This document shows, in pieces, positions 49,992 to 59,329 of a stretch of DNA of 63,881 nucleotides. Source of the stretch: an uncultured Clostridia bacterium (GTDB lineage Bacteria > Bacillota > Clostridia > Oscillospirales > Acutalibacteraceae); assembly GCA_946187325.1 (NCBI GenBank), contig CAMHQC010000010.1:1-63881 (forward strand), in the 5' to 3' direction. The translations under genes were made by a program, and so were the position numbers. Within the stretch, counting starts at the first letter, position 1, and the number at the start of each line of letters is the position of its first letter. A model generated the notes under the pieces. The model did no database searches, was not told where the DNA came from, and worked only from the letters and a program-made list of their open reading frames with translations.

Positions 49992-51158
49992 TTAATCACC
50001 AATTATTTTAAACTTTTTAATACCGAGTTTTTCGGCAAACTCGCGCGCCTCTTTTTCGTCTGACAAGTCGGAGAACTGGGCTTTTACGCCGTCTTTTACG
50101 AGTTGTTCGGTATAGAGGATAGCGCTCATAATATCGTCGTCGGTTTTAGCGAAAACGAGAACCTCGGGTAAATTGCTCTTTGAGCGGTATTTAGCTTCTT
50201 CGGCAAGGTGGTTGATATTAACAGCGAAGCCTGACGCTCCGAGGTCAATATCGAACTCTCCGAAAATTTTATCATAACGTCCGCCCGATAATATAGCGTC
50301 GCCGTAGCCGAGAGTATAGCCTGTAAATACGATTCCGCTGTAGTACTCGTTCTGCTGAACTAATCCTAAATCAACGATAATTTTATCTTCCATATCGAGC
50401 TTACATAAATCCTTATACAAGCTCTTTAGATACGCGAGCGCCTCTAAGGCTTTCGGAAGCTTAATAAGCTTTTCGGCTTTTTCGAAAACTTCTTCTCCGC
50501 CGAATAAAGACGGAAAGGTTCTTATAGCCTTTACCGTATCGTTCTGAACGAGTTTATCGAGTACGAAGTTTAAAGCGGCGTAGTTTTTACTCTCGATATA
50601 ATCCTTAATCTTTTCCTTTAAATCAGACTCGACATTTAAAGAATCAATAAGTGAAGTAAAAAGTAAGGAATGACCTACTTCAATTCTAAAATCCTTGCAT
50701 ACCGCCTTTAAGGTCTGAATAGCTGTAGTGATAATCTCTAAATCGGCTCTCTTGCCTTTAGAGCCGATTAGCTCGATACCCATCTGCATAATTTCATTGC
50801 TTCTGCCCGTTAAGCTCGGATTATTACGATAAACAGCCTGATTATAATACAGACGAACCGGCAGAACTTCGTTCTGCATACGTGTAGATACCATACGCGC
50901 GATAGGTAAAGTTGAATCGGGACGTACTACCACTATTCTTCCGTTATTATCGGTGGTCTTAAACATAGACTCCGCGCTTATACCGCTGGACTCTGTGGCG
51001 AATAAATCGTAATATTCGAGAGCGGGCGTTATTACGCGGTGGAACTGGTGGTTTTCAAATACCTTCTGTATTTTTTTACATACGTAATCTACAGCGGTAC
51101 ATTCTTTAAAAAGATAGTCCTTAGTTCCCTCGGGAGTTATCTTCAAATTTTTCTTCAT
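49992..51158 (-). CDS. hisZ: ATP phosphoribosyltransferase regulatory subunit
   Basis: HisZ is a histidyl-tRNA synthetase-like protein that lacks aminoacylation activity and makes the short HisG active and histidine-sensitive. Marks: PEGTKDYLFKECTAVDYVCKK, RVITPALEYYDLFATESSG, VVRPDSTLPIARMVSTRM, RLYYNQAVYR, NEIMQMGIELIG, and the C-terminal GYGDAILSGGRYDKIFGEF. Length, 388 aa, is normal for HisZ. GAGGTAA is the SD. It is first in the his operon; its promoter carries an 18-bp palindrome. Confidence 0.93.
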   Translation of the reverse strand: MKKNLKITPEGTKDYLFKECTAVDYVCKKIQKVFENHQFHRVITPALEYYDLFATESSGISAESMFKTTDNNGRIVVVRPDSTLPIARMVSTRMQNEVLPVRLYYNQAVYRNNPSLTGRSNEIMQMGIELIGSKGKRADLEIITTAIQTLKAVCKDFRIEVGHSLLFTSLIDSLNVESDLKEKIKDYIESKNYAALNFVLDKLVQNDTVKAIRTFPSLFGGEEVFEKAEKLIKLPKALEALAYLKSLYKDLCKLDMEDKIIVDLGLVQQNEYYSGIVFTGYTLGYGDAILSGGRYDKIFGEFDIDLGASGFAVNINHLAEEAKYRSKSNLPEVLVFAKTDDDIMSAILYTEQLVKDGVKAQFSDLSDEKEAREFAEKLGIKKFKIIGD

Positions 51159-51183
51159 AAAATTACCTCACACTTTAGCGTGC

Positions 51184-51216
51184 TAATATGTTAACATATT
51201 AAATTAGTATTGTCAA
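51184..51216 (-). promoter_or_regulatory. his operon promoter with 18-bp palindrome
   Basis: Minus strand: TTGACA (51216-51211), 17-base spacer, TAACAT (51193-51188). A perfect palindrome, TAATATGTTAACATATTA (51184-51201), covers the -10 and would be a good repressor operator. No T-box core is visible in the short leader. Confidence 0.65.
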
Positions 51217-51218
51217 AT

Positions 51219-52466
51219 CTATTCATTTTCTTTTGAAGATTCTTCGTTTGTATCATGTTTTTTCTTTATAACCTTAGTTTTCATATTAGTTAAGCTGGAA
51301 GATCTTACAACATTCATTTCTATTACACGCTGAGCGTTTTCGCCCTTCATCTTAATTCGACTCTTCATTTTCTTACCTACAAGCGTATATATAGCCGCGA
51401 ATATAGGAGTACCGAGAATCATTCCCGGAAGTCCGAATAATCCTCCCGCGACAATTACAGAGAAAATCGACCAGAAACCGACAAGACCTACCTGAGAACC
51501 GACAATCTTGGGACCGATAAGGTTACCGTCTATCTGCTGGAATACAATAATCATAATTATAAACTCAATACAATAAGCCGGATTTACAAGTAGTAAGAGA
51601 GTAGCGCTGGGGATACCGCCGATGAACGGTCCGAAGAACGGGATAATGTTACACACCGCGACAATAACGCTGATTAAAAGAGCGTAAGGAAGTCCTCTTA
51701 CAGACATATAAAGGAAAACCATAAGCCCGATAATTGTTGAATCGAGGATTTTACCGACCATAAATTTTCCGCACTTATCGTCGGAAACATCTATAATCTC
51801 GTAAATAGTCGGAAGCCATTTTGTAGGTAAAAAAGCGGCGCCGAATCTTTTGAGCTGCTTGCATAAGAACTCCTTAGAGCCGAGCATATAAGCGGAAAGG
51901 ATAAGCGCCATAACCCAGTTGTAAAAGAAGCTCGCGGTACTTACGGCGGCGTTGTATACCTTTTGGCTCATAGCGGGAATATTCGACAACGATTTAATAG
52001 TATCGGCAACCAGCTGGTTAAAGCTGTCGAGAAAACTTACGTTAAGATTAAAACGCTCGTTAATCCAGCTTGTAACACCTGTGGTAATGTTTTTAAAGCT
52101 TCTTACATAGTCGGGAATATGCTTAACAAGTACGCTTATGTTGGTTGATAACTGCGGAATAATAATAGACAGGAAAAAGCCAAGTAATCCGAACACTATT
52201 ACATAAGTTAAGGCTAAAGCGAGTGGTTTTCTGATTTTCTGAAACCACTTTGCCTTAATCTTTCCGAAAACCTTATTCTCCAAGAACCTGAACGGAAAAT
52301 TTAGAATATACGCTATACCGAAAGCATAGATAAACGGAGTTAAAACTCCCGCGAATAAACATATCCATTTCCAGATATCGTCTATGTTATCTTTAAGAAA
52401 CAGTAGAAATACGGCAAACGTGATACAGATAAGTATTCCTGTTAACTTATTAAATCGTTTTTTCAT
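51219..52466 (-). CDS. AI-2E family transporter (UPF0118)
   Basis: This polytopic membrane protein (about seven to eight segments) belongs to the AI-2 exporter-like family PF01594. Marks: ITFAVFLLFLKDNIDDIW near the N-terminus, a long central amphipathic stretch (about 110-180), and the C-terminal core CNIIPFFGPFIGGIPSATLL, QQIDGNLIGPKIVGSQVGL and GGLFGLPGMILGTPIFAAIY. Some relatives export signals or ions; the substrate is unknown. The C-tail is charged and cytoplasmic. It lies between polC and the his promoter, all on one strand. Confidence 0.88.
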   Translation of the reverse strand: MKKRFNKLTGILICITFAVFLLFLKDNIDDIWKWICLFAGVLTPFIYAFGIAYILNFPFRFLENKVFGKIKAKWFQKIRKPLALALTYVIVFGLLGFFLSIIIPQLSTNISVLVKHIPDYVRSFKNITTGVTSWINERFNLNVSFLDSFNQLVADTIKSLSNIPAMSQKVYNAAVSTASFFYNWVMALILSAYMLGSKEFLCKQLKRFGAAFLPTKWLPTIYEIIDVSDDKCGKFMVGKILDSTIIGLMVFLYMSVRGLPYALLISVIVAVCNIIPFFGPFIGGIPSATLLLLVNPAYCIEFIIMIIVFQQIDGNLIGPKIVGSQVGLVGFWSIFSVIVAGGLFGLPGMILGTPIFAAIYTLVGKKMKSRIKMKGENAQRVIEMNVVRSSSLTNMKTKVIKKKHDTNEESSKENE

Positions 52467-52503
52467 AGTTTACACCCTCCTAAGCGGCGTGTATTTATAT
52501 TTA

Positions 52504-55500
52504 TTAAAAAAGTGACATCTGAGCGCTGTCGGGTAAATCGCCCATAGCTCCGCACTCTTTTAAAAGCTCTATTACAGTTTTTGAGGCTTTGGATTTCATT
52601 TGGAGTTCTTCTATAGAAAGGAAATCCTTTTTCGAACAACATTCCTCAAGCGATAACGCGGCGGACTCGCCTACTCCCGCGAGAGCGCAGAAAGGCATAC
52701 GGATTTTGCCGTCCTCTACGGTAAAAGTATTCGCCTTGGATTTATAAATATCAATCGGCAGAATCTCTACCCCTCTCGCCATCATCTCGTTGACAATCTG
52801 GAGCATACCGTATTCGGCGTTATCCTTAGCCGAGGCTTCGTAACCGAGCTGTTTAATATTTTTCATTTTATCGAGTACGGCGTCTCTGCCCTTCATAACA
52901 GTCGCTCCGTCGAAGTTATCGTTACGCACGGTAAAATAAGCCGCGTAATACTCGACAGGCTTATGAACCTTATACCAACCCAGTCTTAAAGCCGCAATCA
53001 TATAAGCCGCGGCATGAGCCTTCGGGAACATATACTTAATTTTAAGGCACGAATCCACGTACCAGTCGGGTACGTTATGCTCCTTAAAAGCCTTATAATG
53101 TTCGTCGTTAAACAGCTTGGAAGCGTTACCTTTACGCGTAATCTCCATAATTTTAAACGCCATACTCGGCTCTAAGCCCTTATGGAGAAGATATGTCATA
53201 ATAGAATCTCGGGTACCGATTACTTCGGAAATAGAGCATGTACCCTTTTTGATAAGCTCCTGAGCGTTTCCAAGCCATACGTCGGTACCGTGCGAAAGTC
53301 CGGATATTTGCAACAAGTCGGAAAAAGTCTTGGGCTGAGCTTCTAAAAGCATTCCCTTGACGAAATCGGTTCCGCACTCGGGGATAGAGAGTGTGCCTGT
53401 CTCAAACGATATATCCTCCGCGGTAACGCCTAAGGCCTTGGGCGACGTAAACAGCGACATTACATCAGGGTCGCTCATACTTACTTTCATAACAGGGATA
53501 CCCGTAAACTCCTCGAGATAGTGATAAATCGTAGGAACATCGTGTCCGAGCTCATCAAGCTTCGTGATAGTATCGTGGATAGAATGGAAGTCGAAGTGAG
53601 TTGTTATATTATCACTTTTAACGTCGTTAGCGGGGTGTTGTACAGGACAGAAGTCATATATATCATACCCCTTAGGTACAACAACCATTCCTCCGGGGTG
53701 CTGGCCTGTGGTACGTTTTATATCGGTACAGCCTATAGCGAGTCGTTTTTCTTCGGCTTTATGGTAGCTAATACCCTGCTCTTCTTCGTATTTTTTTACA
53801 AATCCTATAGCGGTCTTATCGGCTACGGTCGAAATTGTACCCGCCTTAAACACGTGATCTCTGCCGAACAATTCTTCGGTGTATCTGTGGGCTTTGGACT
53901 GGTACTCACCGCTGAAGTTAAGGTCAATATCGGGGACTTTATCTCCTTTAAAACCGAGGAAGGTCTCGAACGGTATTTCATGGCCGTCACGATCCATCGG
54001 AGTTCCGCATTCAGGACAATCCTTCGGCGGCATATCAAAGCCCGAACCGTACTCGCCGTGCTCGAAAAACTCGCTGTGACAGCATTTTGGACATACGTAA
54101 TGCGGACATAGAGGATTAACCTCGGAAATACCCGACATCGTAGCTACGAACGAAGAGCCTACACTTCCTCGGGAACCTACGAGATAGCCGTGTTCCTCGC
54201 TGTCGGCAACCAGCTTTTGAGCGGTCATATAAAGTACAGAGTAGCCGTATTTATTAATAGCGTCGAGTTCCTTTTTCAAACGCGCTTCTACGAGAGGCGG
54301 TAAAGGATCGCCGTACTTTTTCTTGGTTCTTTCCCAGGTAATATCGTTAAGCTGCTGCTCCGCTCCTTCGATAAACGGCGGAAAGTTTCCGTCGGGTATC
54401 GGCTGAATACTGTCGATACTGTCGGCAATCTTGTTAGTATTTTCTACTACAACCTCATACGCTTTTTCTTTTCCGAGATAAGAAAACTCCTCGAGCATTT
54501 CGGCAGTAGTTCTAAAATACAGCGGAGCCTGATTAGCGGCGTCGGTATATCCCTGACCCGCTTGTAAAATCATTCTGAAATCAGCGTCCATCGGGTCCAT
54601 AAAATGAACGTCACAGGTAGCTACTACAGGGATATTGAGTTCCTCGCCCAGCTTTACAACCTGACGGTTTAAGTCCTCAAGGTCTTTTTCGGACTTAACC
54701 TGTCCGCTTCTTAACAGGAAAGCGTTGTTGCCTGTGGGCTGAATTTCAAGGTAATCGTGATACTTAGCTATTTTGCGGATTTCATCCTTGGGCTTACCGC
54801 CGATAATAGCTCTCATAAGCTGGCCCGCTTCACAAGCCGAACCGATTAACAATCCCTCGCGGTACTTATTGAGTACCGACTTAGGAATACGAGGTTTTTT
54901 ATAGAAATAGTCAAGATGACTAAAGGAAATAAGCTTGTATAAATTCTTTAAGCCGGTCTGATTTTTAACAAGAATAATCTGGTGATATGTAGGCAGCTTC
55001 TTAAAATCTCCGCCGACTATCTTGGTGTTGATATCTTTTACCTCGGTAATATTAAAATCAGCCTTTAAGCGCGCGCAAAGCTGTACAAAGATAGCCGATA
55101 GCATACGCGCGTCGTCGGTAGCCCTATGGTGATTAAAATCGCCGAGACGCAGGTATTTAGCAACGGTGTCAAGCTTGCTGTTCTTAATATCTTTGAGAAT
55201 ATTTCTACAGATTACTACTGTATCGATTGAAGTGAAATTATAAGGAACGCCCATATTATCGCAGGCGGCTCTGATAAAGCCGGTATCAAACGGGGCGTTG
55301 TGAGCGACAAGTACAGCGCCGTCGGCGAAGTCGAGGAATGCCTTTACCGCTTCGGACTGTGACGGAGCGTCCTTTACCATAGAATCCGTAATACCTGTAA
55401 GCTCGGTAATTCTCGCGGGAATAGGCATTTCGGGATTAGCGAAGGTTGAGAATTCATCTACAACCTCTCCGTTTACGATTTTAACCGCGCCGATTTCGGT

Positions 55501-56865
55501 AATCTTATCTTTTTTAGCCGAAAGACCTGTTGTCTCTAAGTCGAAGCAGATAAAAGTTCCGTCGAGCGATTCGTTCTGTACGCCCGATACAGACTCTACA
55601 AGGTCGTCTATAAAGTACGCCTCGGTACCATAGAGGATTTTTATCTTTTCTTCATCACCGTTGATTCGTTTAGCGGTATTCATAGCTTCGGGGAACGCCT
55701 GGGCTACGCCGTGGTCGGTGATAGCGATAGCGGGATGTCCCCAGGACGCCGCGCGGTTTATAAGCTCTTTAGCGGGAGTCATACCGTCCATTTGGGACAT
55801 ATTGGTATGGAGGTGGAGCTCTACACGCTTTTTAGGAGCGTTATCTACCACTTTTACCTTCTTAGCGGTAGAGATACTACGGGCGTTAATTACAATACCG
55901 CCCGCGAATTTATCGAACTCAACGTCGCCGCTGACGACAACCGCGTCGCCGACTTTAACCTTTTCAACAATAGAAGTATTTTTAATCGGGCCGAATACTT
56001 TTACAGTGATAGAGCCCGTGTAGTCTGTAATATCAATAGTGATAATGTTCTTATCGCCGGAGCGTGTAACCTTTTTCTCAAACGAGAAAACATCGCCCCA
56101 TACGCTGACTTTACCTGAATCATAGGCTACGGCGGATACGGGAATAATCTTTCCGTTACCTGCTCGTCCGTAAAGCGGACGGACCGATTCGGGGATAATC
56201 TGAGGGGTTATAAACTTACCTTTTCGAACCTCAATCTCGGTAGTTTTCGCCTCGGCGCGAATCTCCGCGTTTTGTTTAGAATTAGTTTCCTCGGTTTCAA
56301 ACATCTCGGCAATCTTCTCGAGATTCTCCCTTTGGATTTTCTTTTCGGCGTTAACCTGGGATTCAATATACTCTTTACTGCCCCCGTCAACAGTAGTTAT
56401 ACCGTCATAGGTTAGTTTAATCTCTCTGCCGAATTCTTTATACACGAGCTTTGCGAGTTCTTTGTCGAATTCTATACTGTCGAGCAACGCTTTTCCGCCG
56501 TTATTAAGCGTTACGGTTAAAACATCGTCGTTTAAAACAACCTCGCTGTTTTTAAATGTTCCGTTAATTCGCGGTATAGAATACTTAAGCTCGTTTACAA
56601 GCTCTTGAAAATATTCCGCGCAGAACAAAGACTTATCAAAACTCGGATGGATTGAAGCCTTGGTTAATGCTAAATCGGATTTAGCGATAGATTTTTCAGC
56701 GTTATGTAAATCAATTCGTTTTACGAGTTTTTCTAAATCGACATATATATCAACTGTTCTTAACGAGGAATTGACCTTGATTTCGGAAATCTCAGCGTTA
56801 TAAATAACAGGATTTATTTTATTTTCGTCAATATAACTTCCAAATACCTCACAGATTTTTTTCAT
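52504..56865 (-). CDS. polC: DNA polymerase III PolC-type alpha subunit
   Basis: PolC is the Gram-positive replicative polymerase with built-in proofreading. Domains in order: N-terminal tau-interacting region (1-210), OB fold (about 225-335), first part of PHP (HLHTNMSQMDGMTPAKELI, near 350), inserted DEDDh exonuclease (FICFDLETTGLSAKKDKITE, near 435; HRATDDARM near 575), rest of PHP, then the polymerase with GSRGSVGSSFVATMSG, a four-Cys zinc segment (CPKCC, then CPECG), PDIDLNFSG, and the PFCALAGVG end. Length, 1,453 aa, is normal. It closes the pyrH-to-polC operon, 10 bases after ispG. Confidence 0.97.
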   Translation of the reverse strand: MKKICEVFGSYIDENKINPVIYNAEISEIKVNSSLRTVDIYVDLEKLVKRIDLHNAEKSIAKSDLALTKASIHPSFDKSLFCAEYFQELVNELKYSIPRINGTFKNSEVVLNDDVLTVTLNNGGKALLDSIEFDKELAKLVYKEFGREIKLTYDGITTVDGGSKEYIESQVNAEKKIQRENLEKIAEMFETEETNSKQNAEIRAEAKTTEIEVRKGKFITPQIIPESVRPLYGRAGNGKIIPVSAVAYDSGKVSVWGDVFSFEKKVTRSGDKNIITIDITDYTGSITVKVFGPIKNTSIVEKVKVGDAVVVSGDVEFDKFAGGIVINARSISTAKKVKVVDNAPKKRVELHLHTNMSQMDGMTPAKELINRAASWGHPAIAITDHGVAQAFPEAMNTAKRINGDEEKIKILYGTEAYFIDDLVESVSGVQNESLDGTFICFDLETTGLSAKKDKITEIGAVKIVNGEVVDEFSTFANPEMPIPARITELTGITDSMVKDAPSQSEAVKAFLDFADGAVLVAHNAPFDTGFIRAACDNMGVPYNFTSIDTVVICRNILKDIKNSKLDTVAKYLRLGDFNHHRATDDARMLSAIFVQLCARLKADFNITEVKDINTKIVGGDFKKLPTYHQIILVKNQTGLKNLYKLISFSHLDYFYKKPRIPKSVLNKYREGLLIGSACEAGQLMRAIIGGKPKDEIRKIAKYHDYLEIQPTGNNAFLLRSGQVKSEKDLEDLNRQVVKLGEELNIPVVATCDVHFMDPMDADFRMILQAGQGYTDAANQAPLYFRTTAEMLEEFSYLGKEKAYEVVVENTNKIADSIDSIQPIPDGNFPPFIEGAEQQLNDITWERTKKKYGDPLPPLVEARLKKELDAINKYGYSVLYMTAQKLVADSEEHGYLVGSRGSVGSSFVATMSGISEVNPLCPHYVCPKCCHSEFFEHGEYGSGFDMPPKDCPECGTPMDRDGHEIPFETFLGFKGDKVPDIDLNFSGEYQSKAHRYTEELFGRDHVFKAGTISTVADKTAIGFVKKYEEEQGISYHKAEEKRLAIGCTDIKRTTGQHPGGMVVVPKGYDIYDFCPVQHPANDVKSDNITTHFDFHSIHDTITKLDELGHDVPTIYHYLEEFTGIPVMKVSMSDPDVMSLFTSPKALGVTAEDISFETGTLSIPECGTDFVKGMLLEAQPKTFSDLLQISGLSHGTDVWLGNAQELIKKGTCSISEVIGTRDSIMTYLLHKGLEPSMAFKIMEITRKGNASKLFNDEHYKAFKEHNVPDWYVDSCLKIKYMFPKAHAAAYMIAALRLGWYKVHKPVEYYAAYFTVRNDNFDGATVMKGRDAVLDKMKNIKQLGYEASAKDNAEYGMLQIVNEMMARGVEILPIDIYKSKANTFTVEDGKIRMPFCALAGVGESAALSLEECCSKKDFLSIEELQMKSKASKTVIELLKECGAMGDLPDSAQMSLF

Positions 56866-56874
56866 TATTCTTCC

Positions 56875-57921
56875 TTAGTTATCTTTATTAATCTCGTCGA
56901 TTAGAGCCTCGACGAGTTTATCTTCGCTTACTTTATAAAGAATTTCGCCTTTTTTAAATACGAGTCCCATACCGTCGCCGCCCGCGATTCCGTAGTCGGC
57001 TTCTCTGGCTTCTCCCGGGCCGTTTACTACGCATCCCATTACAGCGACTTTAATATTCTTATCACAGCCGCGAAGGCGTTCCTGAACCTCGTTAGCGAGC
57101 GAAATTAAATCTATCTTGGTTCTTCCGCATGTCGGACAGGATACAAACTGAACTCCGCCCTTTTCTATATCGAGGGATTTTAAAATATCCTTGGCGGCAT
57201 AAATCTCTCTTACGGGATCGGCAGTTAAAGACACACGGATTGTATCGCCTATATTGTGGAGCAGTAATGAGCCTATTCCCGCCGAGGATTTGATAATACC
57301 CAGTCTTTCGGTTCCTGCTTCGGTAACGCCTAAATGAAGCGGATAATCGCATTTTTCGGCGGCGAGCTCATACGCTTTAACCATAGTCGAAACGGTTGAG
57401 CTTTTCATAGACAAAACAATATCGTTAAAATCGAATTTCTCGAGTAAAGAAGCGTGATAAAGCGCGCTTTCGCACAGCGCTTGAGGTGTGGGCGAGCCGT
57501 ATTTTGCGAGAATCTCTTTCTCTAACGAACCGCTGTTAACGCCGATTCTAATCGGGATATTTTTGTTGGCGCAAGCGTTCGCTACAGCCTTTACCCTATC
57601 GTCAGAACCGATATTACCGGGGTTGATTCTGATTTTATCAATACCCGCTTCGACCGCTTCAAGCGCTAATCTATAGTCAAAATGAATATCCGCTACAATC
57701 GGAGCGCTTACCGCTTCTTTTAGGGCGGGAATTAATTTAACCGCGTTCTTATCGGGAATAGCGGCGCGGATAATCTCACAGCCCGCGTTTTCCAAAGCGA
57801 CAGCCTGTTTAACGCTGTTTTCTATATCTTCGGCGGGGACGTTTAGCATAGATTGAATACTAACTTTAGCTCCGCCGCCTATTTTTACGTTACCTGCGGT
57901 AACCTGAATTTTACTAGCCAT
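56875..57921 (-). CDS. ispG: (E)-4-hydroxy-3-methylbut-2-enyl-diphosphate synthase
   Basis: IspG (GcpE) is a [4Fe-4S] enzyme of the non-mevalonate isoprenoid pathway that makes HMBPP from MEcPP. Marks: VKIGGGAKVSIQSMLNVPAED, ADIHFDYRLALEA, KIRINPGNIG, IRIGVNSGSLEKEIL, LHLGVTEAGTE, the cluster Cys CPTCGRTKID (near 265) and CVVNGPGEAREADYGIAGG. Length, 348 aa, is normal. It belongs to the same pathway as dxr two genes upstream. Confidence 0.96.
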   Translation of the reverse strand: MASKIQVTAGNVKIGGGAKVSIQSMLNVPAEDIENSVKQAVALENAGCEIIRAAIPDKNAVKLIPALKEAVSAPIVADIHFDYRLALEAVEAGIDKIRINPGNIGSDDRVKAVANACANKNIPIRIGVNSGSLEKEILAKYGSPTPQALCESALYHASLLEKFDFNDIVLSMKSSTVSTMVKAYELAAEKCDYPLHLGVTEAGTERLGIIKSSAGIGSLLLHNIGDTIRVSLTADPVREIYAAKDILKSLDIEKGGVQFVSCPTCGRTKIDLISLANEVQERLRGCDKNIKVAVMGCVVNGPGEAREADYGIAGGDGMGLVFKKGEILYKVSEDKLVEALIDEINKDN

Positions 57922-57941
57922 AATTAATCTCCTAAAAGCGT

Positions 57942-59312
57942 TTAACCTCCGCTGTTAAACGGAAGAAGCACCCATATATCTTTTACGGTTATAACCGCCA
58001 TAAAGGTCAGTAATATCGCAAGTCCTATACCGTTTACGATTTGTTCAACTTTTCTCGGAATAGGTTTTTTAAAGATAAACTCTATCAATAAGAACAGAAA
58101 TCTTCCGCCGTCAAGCGCGGGAAAAGGTAACATATTGAATATACCGAGGTTAACGGAAATGAGCATCATCATAAATAAGATGTTGTTAAACGCTTCCAAA
58201 AAGCCGCTCTCTAAACCTTTTGAGGCTACCTGAGAGATTGCCGAAGCCGCTCCTACAGGACCTGAGATATCCTTAAAGCTGAACTGTCCGGTAACCAAGC
58301 CGATTAACGACGACCATACCATTCGAGCGACCGCGACAGTTTGAAGTCCTGTCTGCTGTAATACGGTAACAAAGTTCTTTTCTATCGGTTTTACGAAATA
58401 ATCTATCGAAACCTTCGGCTCTTTATCATCCTTGGATTCAAGATAAGTATAGAACTGGACGTCTTTTAGAGTAACATTTTTCCCGTTTCTGACTACTTCT
58501 ATATCAGTTTGGAAGCGTTGGCGGGATTTTCTCTCTTTAATTTCAGGCAGTTTATAATTCTTAACGCCGACATATTTTTCCATTTTAGAATAATAATTAT
58601 TCATTAACGCCTTTGCGGAAGCTTTGGAAGTAGAATTATTAATTTTCTCGGTACCTTCGGTTAATATGGAAATTTCTTTATCTAGCTGTTTTTTAGTGTA
58701 TTTAGCTTTTTTATCGTTGTACATCTCAGCATACAGCATACAGAGATTTACACAGCAGTCCTCTTTATAAACGCTTAAACTCGTTCCGCTTACGTTTTTG
58801 CATTTAAGAGTCGCCATAGCGAACGACATATCCTGGGAACACCATATGCTGTAGTCGTTCAGCTTTACGATAGTATCTCCCGTTTGAAGCCCGCAGTTAG
58901 CGGAAAAGGAATTCTGAGAAAAACCGCTTACCGTAGTCGATGAAAACGCGGACGACTGGATAACTATAACGAACATCATAATTAAGCCGAGAACAATATT
59001 CATAAAAGCTCCCGCGACAATGATAATCATTCTTTTCCATACTTTAGCGTTGGTAAAGGCGCGGGGATTTTCGCTTTCCTCGTCCTCGCCCTCCATAGCG
59101 CAGTAGCCGCCGATTGGAAAGAGTCTTAAAGAATACTGAGTTTCGCCCTTTTTAAAGCCGAAAATCTTAGGTCCCATTCCGAGCGAAAACTCGTTAACCT
59201 GAACGCCGCTTTTTTTAGCGGTAAGAAAATGGCCGCCCTCGTGGAAAAATATAATAAGCTCAAAAAGCAGTACGCCTATTATAATTAAAGCAATTGTTGT
59301 CAAAATTTCCAA
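57942..59312 (-). CDS. rseP: RIP metalloprotease RseP
   Basis: This is a site-2 intramembrane protease. The zinc motif HEGGH lies near residues 25-29, followed by SLGMGPKIFGF and LFPIGGYCAMEGEDEES; the third ligand is in NMLPFPALDGGRFLFLLI (near 400). Between the membrane halves lies a PDZ domain (about 125-165 and later) interrupted by a charged insert of about 100 residues (near 185-290), which makes the protein (456 aa) longer than the usual 350-420. It is between dxr and ispG, the standard order. It probably cleaves anti-sigma or signal-peptide remnants. Confidence 0.92.
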   Translation of the reverse strand: MEILTTIALIIIGVLLFELIIFFHEGGHFLTAKKSGVQVNEFSLGMGPKIFGFKKGETQYSLRLFPIGGYCAMEGEDEESENPRAFTNAKVWKRMIIIVAGAFMNIVLGLIMMFVIVIQSSAFSSTTVSGFSQNSFSANCGLQTGDTIVKLNDYSIWCSQDMSFAMATLKCKNVSGTSLSVYKEDCCVNLCMLYAEMYNDKKAKYTKKQLDKEISILTEGTEKINNSTSKASAKALMNNYYSKMEKYVGVKNYKLPEIKERKSRQRFQTDIEVVRNGKNVTLKDVQFYTYLESKDDKEPKVSIDYFVKPIEKNFVTVLQQTGLQTVAVARMVWSSLIGLVTGQFSFKDISGPVGAASAISQVASKGLESGFLEAFNNILFMMMLISVNLGIFNMLPFPALDGGRFLFLLIEFIFKKPIPRKVEQIVNGIGLAILLTFMAVITVKDIWVLLPFNSGG

Positions 59313-59329
59313 GAAAAAATCAACTCCGA

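Noticed and set aside
51159..51187. Histidine T-box before hisZ
   Set aside because: The leader is about 30 bases, too short for a T-box, and has no T-box sequence.
53521..54111. A 196-codon plus-strand frame within polC
   Set aside because: It is antisense to a highly conserved polymerase segment and lacks an SD and recognisable protein features.
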